Shown here piece by piece: positions 23,891 through 32,376 of a stretch of 64,000 nucleotides of DNA (position 1 is its first letter; each line of letters opens with the position of its first letter). Below the pieces are notes generated by a model, which worked only from the letters and a program-made list of their open reading frames with translations, was not told where the DNA came from and searched no databases. The position numbers were made by a program, and so were the translations under genes. The stretch comes from Dyella ginsengisoli LA-4 (lineage in GTDB: Bacteria > Pseudomonadota > Gammaproteobacteria > Xanthomonadales > Rhodanobacteraceae), in contig NZ_AMSF01000015.1 of the NCBI RefSeq assembly GCF_000334915.1, forward strand, positions 186,001 to 250,000. Direction: 5' to 3'.

Positions 23891-25327
23891 GTGCGCCCAT
23901 TCCGCCTCTCCCTCATCACCCTCGGCATCCTTGCCTGCGCCGGCGCGCAGGCCGCCACGACGGATGCCACCTCGATCACCGTCTACCGCAGCGACGACGC
24001 CTCGCTGTTCAACAACGATGGCGCACCGATGAATAGCGGCTACGCCATGGTGCGCGAACCGCGACGGCTCGACCTGACATCCGGCACGCAGGACGTCAGC
24101 CTCGGCGGCCTGCCCCAGTTCCTCGATCCGGAAGCGCTCTCGCTCCACTTCAGGGATGCCGCAGCCACCGTGGTATCGCAGCGGCTGCGTCTGGTGCAGG
24201 GCGAGTCGGCCGGTCTGTCGGACCTGGTCGGTCGCGATATCGACGTGCTCGGCGCCGGCGGCAACGTGCTGGCCAGCGGCAAGCTGCTCTCCGCCCGTGG
24301 CGGCCTCGAGCTGCGCCAGGGTGGTGCCACGGTGCTGGTGCACGACTACGCTGCCGTTCGCGCCACCGGACCGATCCAGCGCGGTGCCCGACTGGATCTG
24401 CGCGTCGACGCCCGCCACGGTGGCCCGACGCAGGCGCAGCTCGGTTTCGTCACCGCCGGCCTGGGCTGGCGTGCTTCCTACATCGGCACGCTGGCGCCGG
24501 GAGGTGCTTGCCGCATGACGCTGGAGTCGCGCGCCAGCGTCGCCAACCGCAGCGGCAGCGACTGGCACGACGCCGACCTCACCCTCATCGCGGGCGAGCC
24601 GAACCTGGCCAAACCGAACGCCCCGGGGCCGCGGGTGATGGCATTCAGCGCCAAGGCAGCACGCGACATGCCCGAGCAGTCCACCCTCGCCGACTATCGC
24701 AGCTTCCACCTGCCGGCTCCGGTCGACTTGCCTGATGGCAGCGTGAGCCTGCTGCCGCTGTATGCCACGCGCACGGTGTCGTGCGAACGGACGGCGCTGT
24801 ACGAGAGCGGCAACGCCTACCAGCCGCCGGTGCCGATGGTCCAGTCGGGCTTCAACCCGGGTGGCCAAGAACAGGTCACCAGCACCCTGGCCTTCGATGC
24901 CTTCGACAGCCTGCCCGCCGGTTACCTGCGAGTGCTCGCCGACGACGCCAACGGCGCGGCGCAGGTGATCGGCGAGGGCCGGGTGGAAGACACCCCCAGG
25001 GGCGGCAAGGTCACGCTCACCCTGGGCAATGCATTCGACCTGCGGGTGAAGCGCGAGCGCACCGCTTTCCACGTGGATCGCCACGGCCGCACCATGGACG
25101 AGGCGTTCCGGCTCACCCTCACCAACGCCGGCGGTGAAGCCCGCATCGTCACCGTGCGCGAGCATCCTTCGCGGTGGCGCACCTGGACCCTGGCCTCATC
25201 CAGCCAGAAACCCGAGGACATCTCACCGGACACGCTGAGCTTCGCCGTCAGGGTTCCGGCCAACGGCAAGGCGACGCTGGACTATGCCGTGCGCTACACG
25301 TGGACCTCCGACGTCCAGCCGCAATAA
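23891..25327 (+). CDS. DUF4139-family exported protein
   Basis: I use GTG 23891, with AAAGGAG eight bases upstream, which gives 478 residues. The signal peptide FRLSLITLGILACAGAQA is followed by a mature periplasmic or secreted protein. The segment GLGWRASYIGTLAP, then SVANRSGSDWHDADLTLIAGE, is the DUF4139 hallmark (the mucoidy inhibitor A-like family). The molecular function is not known. The C-terminal half looks all-beta. It sits 19 bases before an enoyl-CoA isomerase gene in the same direction, so the two are probably co-transcribed. A weak -35/-10 pair (TTGCCT, TAAGAT) lies 30-60 bases upstream. Confidence 0.8.
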   Translation: MRPFRLSLITLGILACAGAQAATTDATSITVYRSDDASLFNNDGAPMNSGYAMVREPRRLDLTSGTQDVSLGGLPQFLDPEALSLHFRDAAATVVSQRLRLVQGESAGLSDLVGRDIDVLGAGGNVLASGKLLSARGGLELRQGGATVLVHDYAAVRATGPIQRGARLDLRVDARHGGPTQAQLGFVTAGLGWRASYIGTLAPGGACRMTLESRASVANRSGSDWHDADLTLIAGEPNLAKPNAPGPRVMAFSAKAARDMPEQSTLADYRSFHLPAPVDLPDGSVSLLPLYATRTVSCERTALYESGNAYQPPVPMVQSGFNPGGQEQVTSTLAFDAFDSLPAGYLRVLADDANGAAQVIGEGRVEDTPRGGKVTLTLGNAFDLRVKRERTAFHVDRHGRTMDEAFRLTLTNAGGEARIVTVREHPSRWRTWTLASSSQKPEDISPDTLSFAVRVPANGKATLDYAVRYTWTSDVQPQ

Positions 25328-25346
25328 CCGAAGAACCGGAGCCGTC

Positions 25347-26099
25347 ATGCTCAACCGCATTTCCCACGACCACCTCGTCGAGATCCAGCTGGCGCGACCG
25401 CCGGTCAACGCGCTGAACCGCGATTTGCTGGTCGCACTTCAGCAGGCCATCACCGAAGCGACCGGGAGTGGTGCCCGCGGCATCGTGCTGTCCGGAAGCC
25501 CGGGCATGTTCTCCGCCGGCGTCGACGTGCCGGCCCTGCTGGGGCGCGAGCGCGCCGAGGTGCGCGCATTCTGGCGCGAATTCTTCGCTACCTGCGGCGT
25601 GCTCGCACGCTCGCCGATTCCGGTCGTCGCTGCGATCACCGGCCACAGCCCGGCCGGAGGCGCGGTGCTCTCGCTGTTCTGCGACTACCGGGTGATGGCG
25701 GAGGGCCCGTTCAAGATCGGCCTCAACGAGGTGCAGGTCGGCCTGGTGGTGCCGGACTGCATCCAGTTTGCCCTGCGCCGGGTCGTCGGCGCCTACCGCG
25801 CCGAGCGGTTGCTGGTGGCCGGAGCGATGATCGAATCGAAAGATGCTCTGGCCTGCGGCTTCGTCGACGAAACCACTGCCGTCGACCAGGTCGTGACACG
25901 GGCGCTGTTCTGGCTGCGCGAGCTTACCGCCCTGCCGGCCCACGCGATGCTGGCCACCCGCGCACTGGCGCGGGCCGACCTGGCCGAAGCCTATGCCGAC
26001 ATCGATGCGCTGCCACTGGACGCATTCGTCGACGGCTTCTTCCGGCCGGAGACCCAGGCGGTGCTGCAGGCGCTGGTCGCGCGCCTGGGCAAAAAGTGA
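25347..26099 (+). CDS. Enoyl-CoA isomerase-like crotonase-fold protein
   Basis: The 250-residue protein resembles mitochondrial-type delta3,delta2-enoyl-CoA isomerase. It has SAGVDVPALLG where hydratases have AGADI, and FKIGLNEVQVGLVVP, which places the single catalytic Glu at position 128. The second hydratase Glu is absent (GHSPAGGAVLSL), which favours isomerase over hydratase. Its role would be in oxidation of unsaturated fatty acids. CGGAG precedes ATG 25347 by six bases. It is convergent with the sulfurtransferase gene, with four bases between the stops. Confidence 0.85.
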   Translation: MLNRISHDHLVEIQLARPPVNALNRDLLVALQQAITEATGSGARGIVLSGSPGMFSAGVDVPALLGRERAEVRAFWREFFATCGVLARSPIPVVAAITGHSPAGGAVLSLFCDYRVMAEGPFKIGLNEVQVGLVVPDCIQFALRRVVGAYRAERLLVAGAMIESKDALACGFVDETTAVDQVVTRALFWLRELTALPAHAMLATRALARADLAEAYADIDALPLDAFVDGFFRPETQAVLQALVARLGKK

Positions 26100-26103
26100 C
26101 CGG

Positions 26104-26955
26104 CTACCCGACCGCGACCGGCCGCGAAGGATCGCTGATCCAGCCGCTCCACGAAGGCGGATAGAGCCGCGAGCCACCGAGCCCTGCCCGCTCCATCGCG
26201 AGCATGTTGTGGATCGCGGTGACGCCGGAGCCGCACATGTGGACGACCGTGGCGGGATCGCGCCCCCCGAGCAGTGCCAGCCATTCCTCGCGCAGCGCCG
26301 CGACCGGCTTGAACCGGCCGTCCGGCTGGAGGTTGCAGGCAAACGGACGGTTCAGGGCGCCCGGCACATGGCCGGCCACGCGGTCGAGTGGCTCCACCTC
26401 GCCGCGATAGCGCGGCTCGGCCCGGGCGTCGACCAGGTTCCCCACCGATGCGGCGTCAGCCGCACCAGCGTGGTCGACGACCATCGACGGTTCGAAGGTG
26501 ATATCTACGTGGGTCGGCGCACGCGCTGCCGGCTCGCCGGCCTCCAGTGGCTGTCCCGCGGCCAGCCAGGCGGCCAATCCACCATCGAGCACCGCCACGG
26601 CCCGCGCACCGACCGCGCGCAGCATCCACCAGAGGCGCACCGCAGCCAGTGCGCCGTTGCCTGCGTCGTAACAGACCACCGGAAGATCCGGTCGCCAGCC
26701 CCAGCGGCCCAGCGTGGCGGAAAACGCCGCCACACTGGGCAGCGGGTGCCGGCCGAGCCCCTCGGACTGGCGCGAGAGGTCCGACAGGTCATGGTCGAGA
26801 TCGGCATAGACCGCCCCGGGAATGTGGCCGGCCAGGAAGTCGCGCCGCCCCTTGGTCGGATCGGCCAGGTCGACGCGACAGTCGAAGATCATGACCTCGC
26901 CGGCCGGGATGCCGGCCAACCCGGCGACGTCGATCAGCGGTGCGGAAAAACTCAT
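26104..26955 (-). CDS. sseA: 3-mercaptopyruvate/thiosulfate sulfurtransferase
   Basis: Two rhodanese domains make up this 283-residue protein. The inactive first domain has GHIPGAVYADLD. The second has GHVPGALNRPF and the active-site Cys241 in HMCGSGVTA. The CGSGVTA loop is the form seen in 3-mercaptopyruvate sulfurtransferases rather than thiosulfate-specific rhodaneses. It is probably cytosolic and handles sulfur transfer to thiols or cyanide. The start ATG 26955 overlaps the Nudix gene stop by four bases. A longer upstream frame overlaps the Nudix gene and shows no sulfurtransferase features. Confidence 0.9.
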   Translation of the reverse strand: MSFSAPLIDVAGLAGIPAGEVMIFDCRVDLADPTKGRRDFLAGHIPGAVYADLDHDLSDLSRQSEGLGRHPLPSVAAFSATLGRWGWRPDLPVVCYDAGNGALAAVRLWWMLRAVGARAVAVLDGGLAAWLAAGQPLEAGEPAARAPTHVDITFEPSMVVDHAGAADAASVGNLVDARAEPRYRGEVEPLDRVAGHVPGALNRPFACNLQPDGRFKPVAALREEWLALLGGRDPATVVHMCGSGVTAIHNMLAMERAGLGGSRLYPPSWSGWISDPSRPVAVG

Positions 26956-27554
26956 GCCCGGCCCATCCTCTGCAGGAGATTCAGAAGCATCGCCGCGGTG
27001 GCACCCCAGATACGGTGGCCACCGTGGACAAACTCCACCATCGGCCGGCGATGACCGCGGTATTCCATCGTGTAGCGGCGCAGGTTGGCCGGCTCCAGGA
27101 AAAATGACAGTGGCACCTCGAACACTTCGGCGACCTCGTCCGGTGCCGGTGCCAGTACCGCCTGCTCGGCGATCCGTGCCACCACCGGGGTCACGCAGTA
27201 GCCACTGATCGTCTCGAACATGTCGAGAAAACCGAGTGGCGAGACATGGCCGGGATCCAGTCCGATCTCCTCCCGGCTCTCGCGCAGCGCGGTGGCGATC
27301 ACGTCGCGATCTTCGGGATCGCTGCCGCCGCCTGGAAACGCCACCTGTCCGGCGTGCGAGGCGAGGTGCGCGGTACGCACGGTCAGCACCACCCGGGGAT
27401 CCACGCCTTCGCGCACGCCGACCAGCACGGCGGCCGGCCGACGTTCGACCGAGCCGAGCAGCTCGCTCATCTGCACATGGTTCCATCCCGGCGGCTGCGG
27501 CGGTTCGGCCAGCGGCACGAGTGCCGGGGCCAGCTCGCGCCAGATACCGTCCAT
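26952..27554 (-). CDS. Nudix CoA pyrophosphatase (NudL-like)
   Basis: The 200-residue protein from ATG 27554 has the Nudix box in the CoA-hydrolase form: FPGGGSDPEDRDVIATALRE then SREEIGL. The usual first Glu is replaced by Asp. LTVRTAHLASHAGQVAFPGG is the NudL/YeaB upstream signature. It would hydrolyse CoA or oxidised CoA to phosphopantetheine and 3',5'-ADP. The start overlaps the stop of the small DUF1289 gene by one base (TGATG), and its stop overlaps the sulfurtransferase start. Confidence 0.88.
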   Translation of the reverse strand: MDGIWRELAPALVPLAEPPQPPGWNHVQMSELLGSVERRPAAVLVGVREGVDPRVVLTVRTAHLASHAGQVAFPGGGSDPEDRDVIATALRESREEIGLDPGHVSPLGFLDMFETISGYCVTPVVARIAEQAVLAPAPDEVAEVFEVPLSFFLEPANLRRYTMEYRGHRRPMVEFVHGGHRIWGATAAMLLNLLQRMGRA

Positions 27555-27748
27555 CACGACACCTTGCGCGTGGGCAGCACCACGTTCATGAGGTACAGCC
27601 GCTCGGTGTCGTGCATGGTTCCCCAGCGGGCGATCTCGCCCATGGAACGCTGACATCCCATGCAGTAACCACGTCCGTCCAGCCGGCACACGCCTGTGCA
27701 GGGGGTCGGCGGAGCGTTGGAAAAGGAAGCGCGGGGATCGTTCGGCAT
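27554..27748 (-). CDS. DUF1289 small cysteine protein
   Basis: The 64-residue protein has the DUF1289 pattern PCTGVCRLDGRGYCMGCQRS followed by MGEIARWGTM. Four Cys (two CxxxC/CxxC-type pairs) suggest binding of a metal, zinc or iron-sulfur. Function is not established. It is the first of three coupled genes (DUF1289, Nudix, sulfurtransferase). TATCAT lies eight bases before the ATG with no ribosome site, so the mRNA may be almost leaderless. The FkpA-like gene lies 35 bases upstream in the same direction. Confidence 0.85.
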   Translation of the reverse strand: MPNDPRASFSNAPPTPCTGVCRLDGRGYCMGCQRSMGEIARWGTMHDTERLYLMNVVLPTRKVS

Positions 27749-27783
27749 GGCCGACGATGATAGCGCCTGAGGCGCCTTTCAGA

Positions 27784-28494
27784 TCAGGGGGAATCGACGC
27801 TCAACAACTGGATGTCGAACACCAGCGCCTCGTTCGGGCCGATCCTGGGCAATGCCCCACGTTCGCCGTAGGCCAGGCGTGGCGGAATAACCACCTTCCA
27901 GCGATCGCCGACGTGCATGCGCGGTATCACGTCGCGCCAACCGGGGATCACGCTCTTCACCGTGAAGGACGCCGGCTGGCCATGGGCCCAGGTGCTGTCG
28001 AACTCGGTGCCGTCGATCAGCATGCCGCGGTAGTTGACCGTGACCTTGCTGTCCACCGTGGGGCTGGCGCCGCCATCGCCCTTGGAGATCACCGCGTACT
28101 GCACGCCCGAGGGTAACTGGACCACGCCCGGCTGGGCCCGGTTGTGCGCCATGAACTGCTCGCTCTTGCGCTCGTTCGCGTCGGCGATGCGTTTGAACTC
28201 GGCCACGGCGTTGGCGTGCATCTGCTGGTCGAGCGCCCGCAGCTGGGAACGCATCTCCGCCGTCGGGACGGATGGCTGGCGCTTGGCGTAGGCATCGGCA
28301 ATAGCGCGCTGCAATGTCGGCAGGTCGACCGCCGGCTGGCCATCGGCGAACTGGCTGCCGATCTGGTAGCCGATCGCGTAGGACAGCTTGGACTTGTCGA
28401 TAGCGGGCACGGGCGCGGGGGACTTGGGAGCCTGCTGCGCATGCACCGCACCAATCAGCCCGAATCCTGCCAACAGTCCTGCCCACTTGCCCAT
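27784..28494 (-). CDS. FKBP-type peptidyl-prolyl isomerase (FkpA/Mip-like), exported
   Basis: The 236-residue product from ATG 28494 has CGGAGG seven bases upstream and a signal peptide (KWAGLLAGFGLIGAVHAQ). A helical N-terminal dimerisation region with SYAIGYQIGSQ follows, then an FKBP domain (VTVNYRGMLIDGTEFDSTW, VIPGWRDVIPRMHVGDRWK, IPPRLAYGE). This is the Mip/FkpA architecture: a periplasmic folding helper that isomerises X-Pro bonds. In some pathogens Mip proteins aid virulence, but nothing here shows that. A longer frame upstream has no such features. Confidence 0.92.
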   Translation of the reverse strand: MGKWAGLLAGFGLIGAVHAQQAPKSPAPVPAIDKSKLSYAIGYQIGSQFADGQPAVDLPTLQRAIADAYAKRQPSVPTAEMRSQLRALDQQMHANAVAEFKRIADANERKSEQFMAHNRAQPGVVQLPSGVQYAVISKGDGGASPTVDSKVTVNYRGMLIDGTEFDSTWAHGQPASFTVKSVIPGWRDVIPRMHVGDRWKVVIPPRLAYGERGALPRIGPNEALVFDIQLLSVDSP

Positions 28495-28566
28495 GCCATC
28501 CTCCGGATCGTGACGCCAATCCCGCATGCTACTGCCCGACGTCGGCCCCGTGCAGGGCCTCGGCGG

Positions 28567-28602
28567 TTGACTGGCCCCGCATGAGATTCCGGGGGGAGTC
28601 AA
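28567..28602. promoter_or_regulatory. Inverted repeat upstream of the enoyl-CoA hydratase gene
   Basis: TTGACT-GG-CCCC (28567-28578) mirrors GGGG-GG-AGTCAA (28591-28602): ten of twelve positions pair across a 12-base centre. It lies 50-85 bases before the ATG at 28652, in the probable promoter region. An operator for a fatty-acid regulator is possible (inference). It could also form an RNA hairpin. Confidence 0.35.
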
Positions 28603-28651
28603 AGGTTCCCGCTGCTACCATCGGCGCCTTTCCTTCAAGCAGGTTCCAGCC

Positions 28652-29434
28652 ATGGCCTACCGCAACATCGAAGTCGCCGATCGCGGCGCCGTCCGCACCA
28701 TCACCGTCGCCCGCCCGGACAAGCTCAACGCGTTGAATCGCGACACCCTGAACGAGCTGACCCTGGCCTTCGCCCAGGCCGCGCAGGAAGATGCGGTGCG
28801 CGTGGTGGTGCTCGCCGGCAGCGGCGAGAAGGCCTTCGTGGCGGGCGCCGACATCGCCGAGATGAATGACTACACGCCGGTGCAGGCCCAGGGCTTCTCG
28901 CGCACCGGCCAGCGACTGATGAGCCTGATCGAACGCCTCGGCAAGCCGGTGATCGCGCGCATCCAGGGTTTCGCACTCGGCGGCGGGATGGAGCTGGCGA
29001 TGGCCTGCCACCTGCGCATCGCCAGCGAAAAGGCGAGGTTCGGCCAGCCCGAAATCAACCTCGGCCTGATCCCCGGCTTCGGTGGTACCCAGCGGCTGCT
29101 GCGTCTGGCCGGCCGCAGCGCGGCGCTGGAGCTGTGCCTGACCGGTACGCCGGTCGCCGCCCAGCGGGCCTATGAATTGGGTCTGGTGAACCGCGTGGTT
29201 CCGCCCGACGCGCTGGACGAGACCGTCGCCGCAATGGCCGACCAGTTGGCGGCCGCCGCACCGCTGGCGGCGGCAGGCATTCTCGACGCCGTGCTGCAGG
29301 GTGGCGAGACCAGCCTGGACCAGGGGCTGGAATTCGAAACCCAGGGATTTGCCCTGATGTTCTCCACCGAGGACATGCGCGAGGGCACCCGCGCGTTCCT
29401 CGACAAGCGCAGGCCTGAGTTCAAGGGCCGCTGA
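28652..29434 (+). CDS. Enoyl-CoA hydratase (crotonase)
   Basis: The 260-residue protein has both catalytic glutamates of true hydratases: Glu114 in FALGGGMELAMAC and Glu134 in ARFGQPEINLGLIPG. The oxyanion-hole segment is FVAGADIAEM. It hydrates trans-2-enoyl-CoA in beta-oxidation. The closest textbook relative is mitochondrial ECHS1. The gene stands alone with a mirrored DNA repeat upstream and a 30-base perfect palindrome after its stop. It could serve another CoA pathway; the sequence alone does not fix the substrate chain length. Confidence 0.93.
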   Translation: MAYRNIEVADRGAVRTITVARPDKLNALNRDTLNELTLAFAQAAQEDAVRVVVLAGSGEKAFVAGADIAEMNDYTPVQAQGFSRTGQRLMSLIERLGKPVIARIQGFALGGGMELAMACHLRIASEKARFGQPEINLGLIPGFGGTQRLLRLAGRSAALELCLTGTPVAAQRAYELGLVNRVVPPDALDETVAAMADQLAAAAPLAAAGILDAVLQGGETSLDQGLEFETQGFALMFSTEDMREGTRAFLDKRRPEFKGR

Positions 29435-29453
29435 GTCCCCCTTGCGGCAATCC

Positions 29454-29483
29454 GTGTAGGAGCCCGCTAGCGGGCTCCTACAC
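29454..29483. repeat. 30-base perfect palindrome (REP-like) between convergent genes
   Basis: GTGTAGGAGCCCGCT is followed directly by its exact reverse complement, so the whole 30 bases are self-complementary. The core GTAGGAGC...GCTCCTAC resembles the REP elements known in Pseudomonas and Xanthomonas-type genomes, which are spread by RAYT transposases. It lies between two converging genes, where such elements usually sit. No further copy was noticed in this window. It may also act as a bidirectional terminator, although no T-run is present. Confidence 0.7.
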
Positions 29484-29496
29484 GAGGACGCAGGCC

Positions 29497-30438
29497 TCAG
29501 TGGTGACCGCCGGCGTATTTCTTCTCGCCGGCGGTCACCGCGAGATCCAGCCGGTTCTCCGGCGGCGCCAGCGGGCACGTGGCGAAAGGAGTAAACGCGC
29601 ACGGCGGGTTGTAGGCGCGATTGAAGTCCAGCACCACCGAACCCGGGCGCGCCAATCCGCCCGCAGGCAGCGCGGCATACAGGAAGCGCGCCGCACCATA
29701 GGTCTCCTTGCCCGAGGTGCGATCGGCCATCACGAAAAACAGCTCGCCGCCCGGCTCTTCCTGGTAGGGAAGCAGTTCGAAGGTCTTGCCCTCACGATGA
29801 AACACCACCTTGCCTGGCACCTCGACCTTGTCGATGGTGCCGATCGCAGTACCGATCTCCAGCGTGTGCACGGGCTGGAACGGCACCCAGTCCGCCACGA
29901 TCCGCCACGACGGATTGATCGGAAAATAATCGATACCGAGGAAATGCCGACGCGTCTCGGCCTCCGGATCCTTCACGCGCAGGCCTTTGCGCCCCTCGCG
30001 GTCGATCACGTAGAAGCTGGCGCTGCCGAAGTGCACCGTGGTGGGGCCGGCTTCGCCCGCATGCAGGTCGTCGACCAGTGCGGCATCTGACACTGGCTTG
30101 CCGTCGATGGCGGCACCGCTGCCGGATGCCGCAGTGAAGCGCAGCGTGCCATCCGCCGTCAGCGTCACCACACCCAGATGAGCCGGCCCCGCCTTCAGCA
30201 CGATGTCGTTGTCGGCAGCCGCACCTAGCCGATTGGCGCCCTCGTGAAGCCACTCCAGCCCGATCAGGCTGAGCCAGCCGTCCGGTGCGGTGAGCCGCTT
30301 GATGCGGTCGGCGCGCCACTGCTCGACCTGCCTCACCACTTCCATGGCGGAGGGTTGGACGGAGGCAGCAGGTTCGGTGGCGTGCACGGCGGAAACTCCG
30401 AGGACAAGGGCGAGGGCAAGCGGGAGACGTCGCATCAT
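29497..30438 (-). CDS. DUF1684-containing exported protein
   Basis: The 313-residue protein from ATG 30438 (a second ATG follows at once) has a signal peptide (RRLPLALALVLGVSAVHA). It has the DUF1684 features WRADRIKRLTAPDGWLSL near the start and LDFNRAYNPPCAFTP plus CPLAPPENRLDL near the end. DUF1684 proteins have no firmly known function; the fold is beta-rich. The last residues are Gly/His-rich (YAGGHH), possibly a metal contact. It lies downstream of mutL on the same strand, but its 5' end does not overlap mutL in a coupled way. Confidence 0.82.
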   Translation of the reverse strand: MMRRLPLALALVLGVSAVHATEPAASVQPSAMEVVRQVEQWRADRIKRLTAPDGWLSLIGLEWLHEGANRLGAAADNDIVLKAGPAHLGVVTLTADGTLRFTAASGSGAAIDGKPVSDAALVDDLHAGEAGPTTVHFGSASFYVIDREGRKGLRVKDPEAETRRHFLGIDYFPINPSWRIVADWVPFQPVHTLEIGTAIGTIDKVEVPGKVVFHREGKTFELLPYQEEPGGELFFVMADRTSGKETYGAARFLYAALPAGGLARPGSVVLDFNRAYNPPCAFTPFATCPLAPPENRLDLAVTAGEKKYAGGHH

Positions 30439-30505
30439 CGGGCGGTCTGCCTGATCGTGGGAACCCCGAGTATGGCGATCCCGCACCGCGAGGAGCAATC
30501 CGGCA

Positions 30506-32329
30506 TCAGCGTCCCCGCAGGAACAGCTTGTCCAGCTCACCGAGTCCAAGCTGGGTCCAGGTGGGACGACCGTGATTGCACTGGCCAGAGCGCTCGGTCG
30601 CTTCCATCTCTCGCAGCAGGGCGTTCATCTCGGGAATCGTCAGCCGGCGACCTGCGCGAACCGAGCCGTGACAGGCCATGGTGGAGAGCAGTTCGTTTTC
30701 CAGTTCCTGCAGGCGTCGCGAACTGCCGTGCAGGGCGAGTTCGGCCAGCACATCGCGGGTGAGCTGTTCCACGTCGGCGCCCTCGAGCAGCGCCGGAATC
30801 CGGCGAACCACGACAGCCGACGGGCCACTGCGGGACAGTTCCAGCCCCCAGGCAGCCAGCGCTTCGCCATGCTCCTCGGCGGCGGCCGCCTCTTTCGCGC
30901 TCACCGACAGGTTGAGCGGCACCAGCATGACCTGCGAACGCAGGTGATTGCCCTCCCGGGCCACCTTGAGCTTCTCGTAGGTGATGCGCTCGTGCGCGGC
31001 GTGCATGTCCACCAGGACGAGTCCATGCTCGTTCTCGGCCAGCACGTAGATCCCCTTCAGCTGCGCCAGGGCGTAGCCCAGTGGCGGCGCGCGCTCGGGA
31101 TCTGATTCGGCCATTGCCGGCAGCGGCGTGGCTGCCGAGCGATCCAGCGGCATCGGGCGCCCCTCGCCGAGCAGGGCGGCATAACCCGCCAAGGGCTCGT
31201 CGCGCACGCCGAGGCTCAACCGGCTCTGGCTGGCCGAACCAGGCCAGCCGCCCGAACCGGACGAAGCCGGCGCGCGGAACGGCATCGCCGCAGCCACCGG
31301 TTCGTCGACAGCCTCGATCGCCTGCCCCGCCCGCGTCTGCGCCAGCGCTTCGTGCAGGCTCCGGAACAGAAAGTCGTGGACCAGCCGCTGCTCGCGAAAG
31401 CGCACTTCGTGCTTGGCCGGATGCACGTTCACGTCGACACCGGCCGGATCCAGTTCCAGATAAAGCACGAACGCCGGATGGCGACCGTGGAACAGCACGT
31501 CCGCATAGGCCTGGCGCACCGCATGTGCCACCACGCGGTCGCGCACCAGCCGGCCGTTGACGTAGAAGAACTGCGAGTCGGCCTGTCCACGCGAAGCCGT
31601 GGGAAGACCGACCCAGCCCGACAGCCGCATGCCGGCGGCGGCGTGATCCAGATGCAGGCTCTGCGCGGGAAAGTTCTCGCCCAGCACGTCGGCAACCCGC
31701 ACCAGCATCGCCTGATCGTCACTTGCAGCCTTCCATACGCGCACCGGCTTGCCATTGTGGCTGAGCCGGAATTCCACGCGGCTGCGCGCCAGCGCCAGCG
31801 ACTTCAGCAGGTCGTCGATGTGCGCGAACTCGGTACGTTCGGCACGCATGAATTTCCGGCGCGCCGGCACGTTGTAGAACAGATCGCGCACCTCGACGCT
31901 GGTGCCGCGCGGGTGCTGCGCCGGACGCGCCGCCTGCAGCTTGCCGCCGTCCACCTCGATACGGAACGCGGCCTCGGCCTCGCGCTGGCGCGAGGTAAGC
32001 GCAAAGCGCGCCACCGAAGACACCGACGCCAGCGCCTCGCCGCGGAATCCCATGCTGGCGACATGCTCGAGATCGTCGAAGCTGCCGATCTTGCTGGTGG
32101 CGTGCGAGGCCACGGCGAGCGGCAACTCGTCCGGTGCGATGCCCACGCCATCGTCGCGCACGCGGATCAGCCGCGCCCCACCCTGCTCGATGTCCACCTC
32201 GACGCGCGTGGCGCCCGCATCGAGACTGTTTTCCACCAGTTCCTTGACCACCGAGGAGGGGCGCTCGATCACCTCGCCGGCGGCGATCTGGTTGATGAGT
32301 TCAGGGGGAAGTACGCGGATGACTGGCAT
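30506..32329 (-). CDS. mutL: DNA mismatch repair protein MutL with endonuclease motif
   Basis: MutL links MutS to strand incision. The N-terminal GHKL ATPase has [26 protein letters not shown] and [12 protein letters not shown]. The C-terminal domain has [12 protein letters not shown], a match to the DQHA(x2)E(x4)E metal site of nicking MutL proteins, plus ACHGSVRAG and CNHGRPTW. E. coli-type MutL lacks this site and needs MutH; the form here fits bacteria without MutH. The length is 607. The ATG at 32329 is preceded by TAAGCT and six bases with no Shine-Dalgarno, so the mRNA may be leaderless. The amidase gene lies upstream, as in many gammaproteobacteria (amiB-mutL). Confidence 0.97.
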   Translation of the reverse strand: MPVIRVLPPELINQIAAGEVIERPSSVVKELVENSLDAGATRVEVDIEQGGARLIRVRDDGVGIAPDELPLAVASHATSKIGSFDDLEHVASMGFRGEALASVSSVARFALTSRQREAEAAFRIEVDGGKLQAARPAQHPRGTSVEVRDLFYNVPARRKFMRAERTEFAHIDDLLKSLALARSRVEFRLSHNGKPVRVWKAASDDQAMLVRVADVLGENFPAQSLHLDHAAAGMRLSGWVGLPTASRGQADSQFFYVNGRLVRDRVVAHAVRQAYADVLFHGRHPAFVLYLELDPAGVDVNVHPAKHEVRFREQRLVHDFLFRSLHEALAQTRAGQAIEAVDEPVAAAMPFRAPASSGSGGWPGSASQSRLSLGVRDEPLAGYAALLGEGRPMPLDRSAATPLPAMAESDPERAPPLGYALAQLKGIYVLAENEHGLVLVDMHAAHERITYEKLKVAREGNHLRSQVMLVPLNLSVSAKEAAAAEEHGEALAAWGLELSRSGPSAVVVRRIPALLEGADVEQLTRDVLAELALHGSSRRLQELENELLSTMACHGSVRAGRRLTIPEMNALLREMEATERSGQCNHGRPTWTQLGLGELDKLFLRGR

Positions 32330-32341
32330 CCGCGTAGCTTA
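32330..32341 (-). promoter_or_regulatory. TAAGCT box six bases before mutL ATG (leaderless-type promoter)
   Basis: On the minus strand TAAGCT (32341-32336) is followed by ACGCGG and the mutL ATG. The spacing puts +1 on the ATG, and no ribosome site is present. A clear -35 is not seen. Confidence 0.4.
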
Positions 32342-32376
32342 CGCGAGGGGTCGGACAGCGAGAAGGCGCAGCGGGC

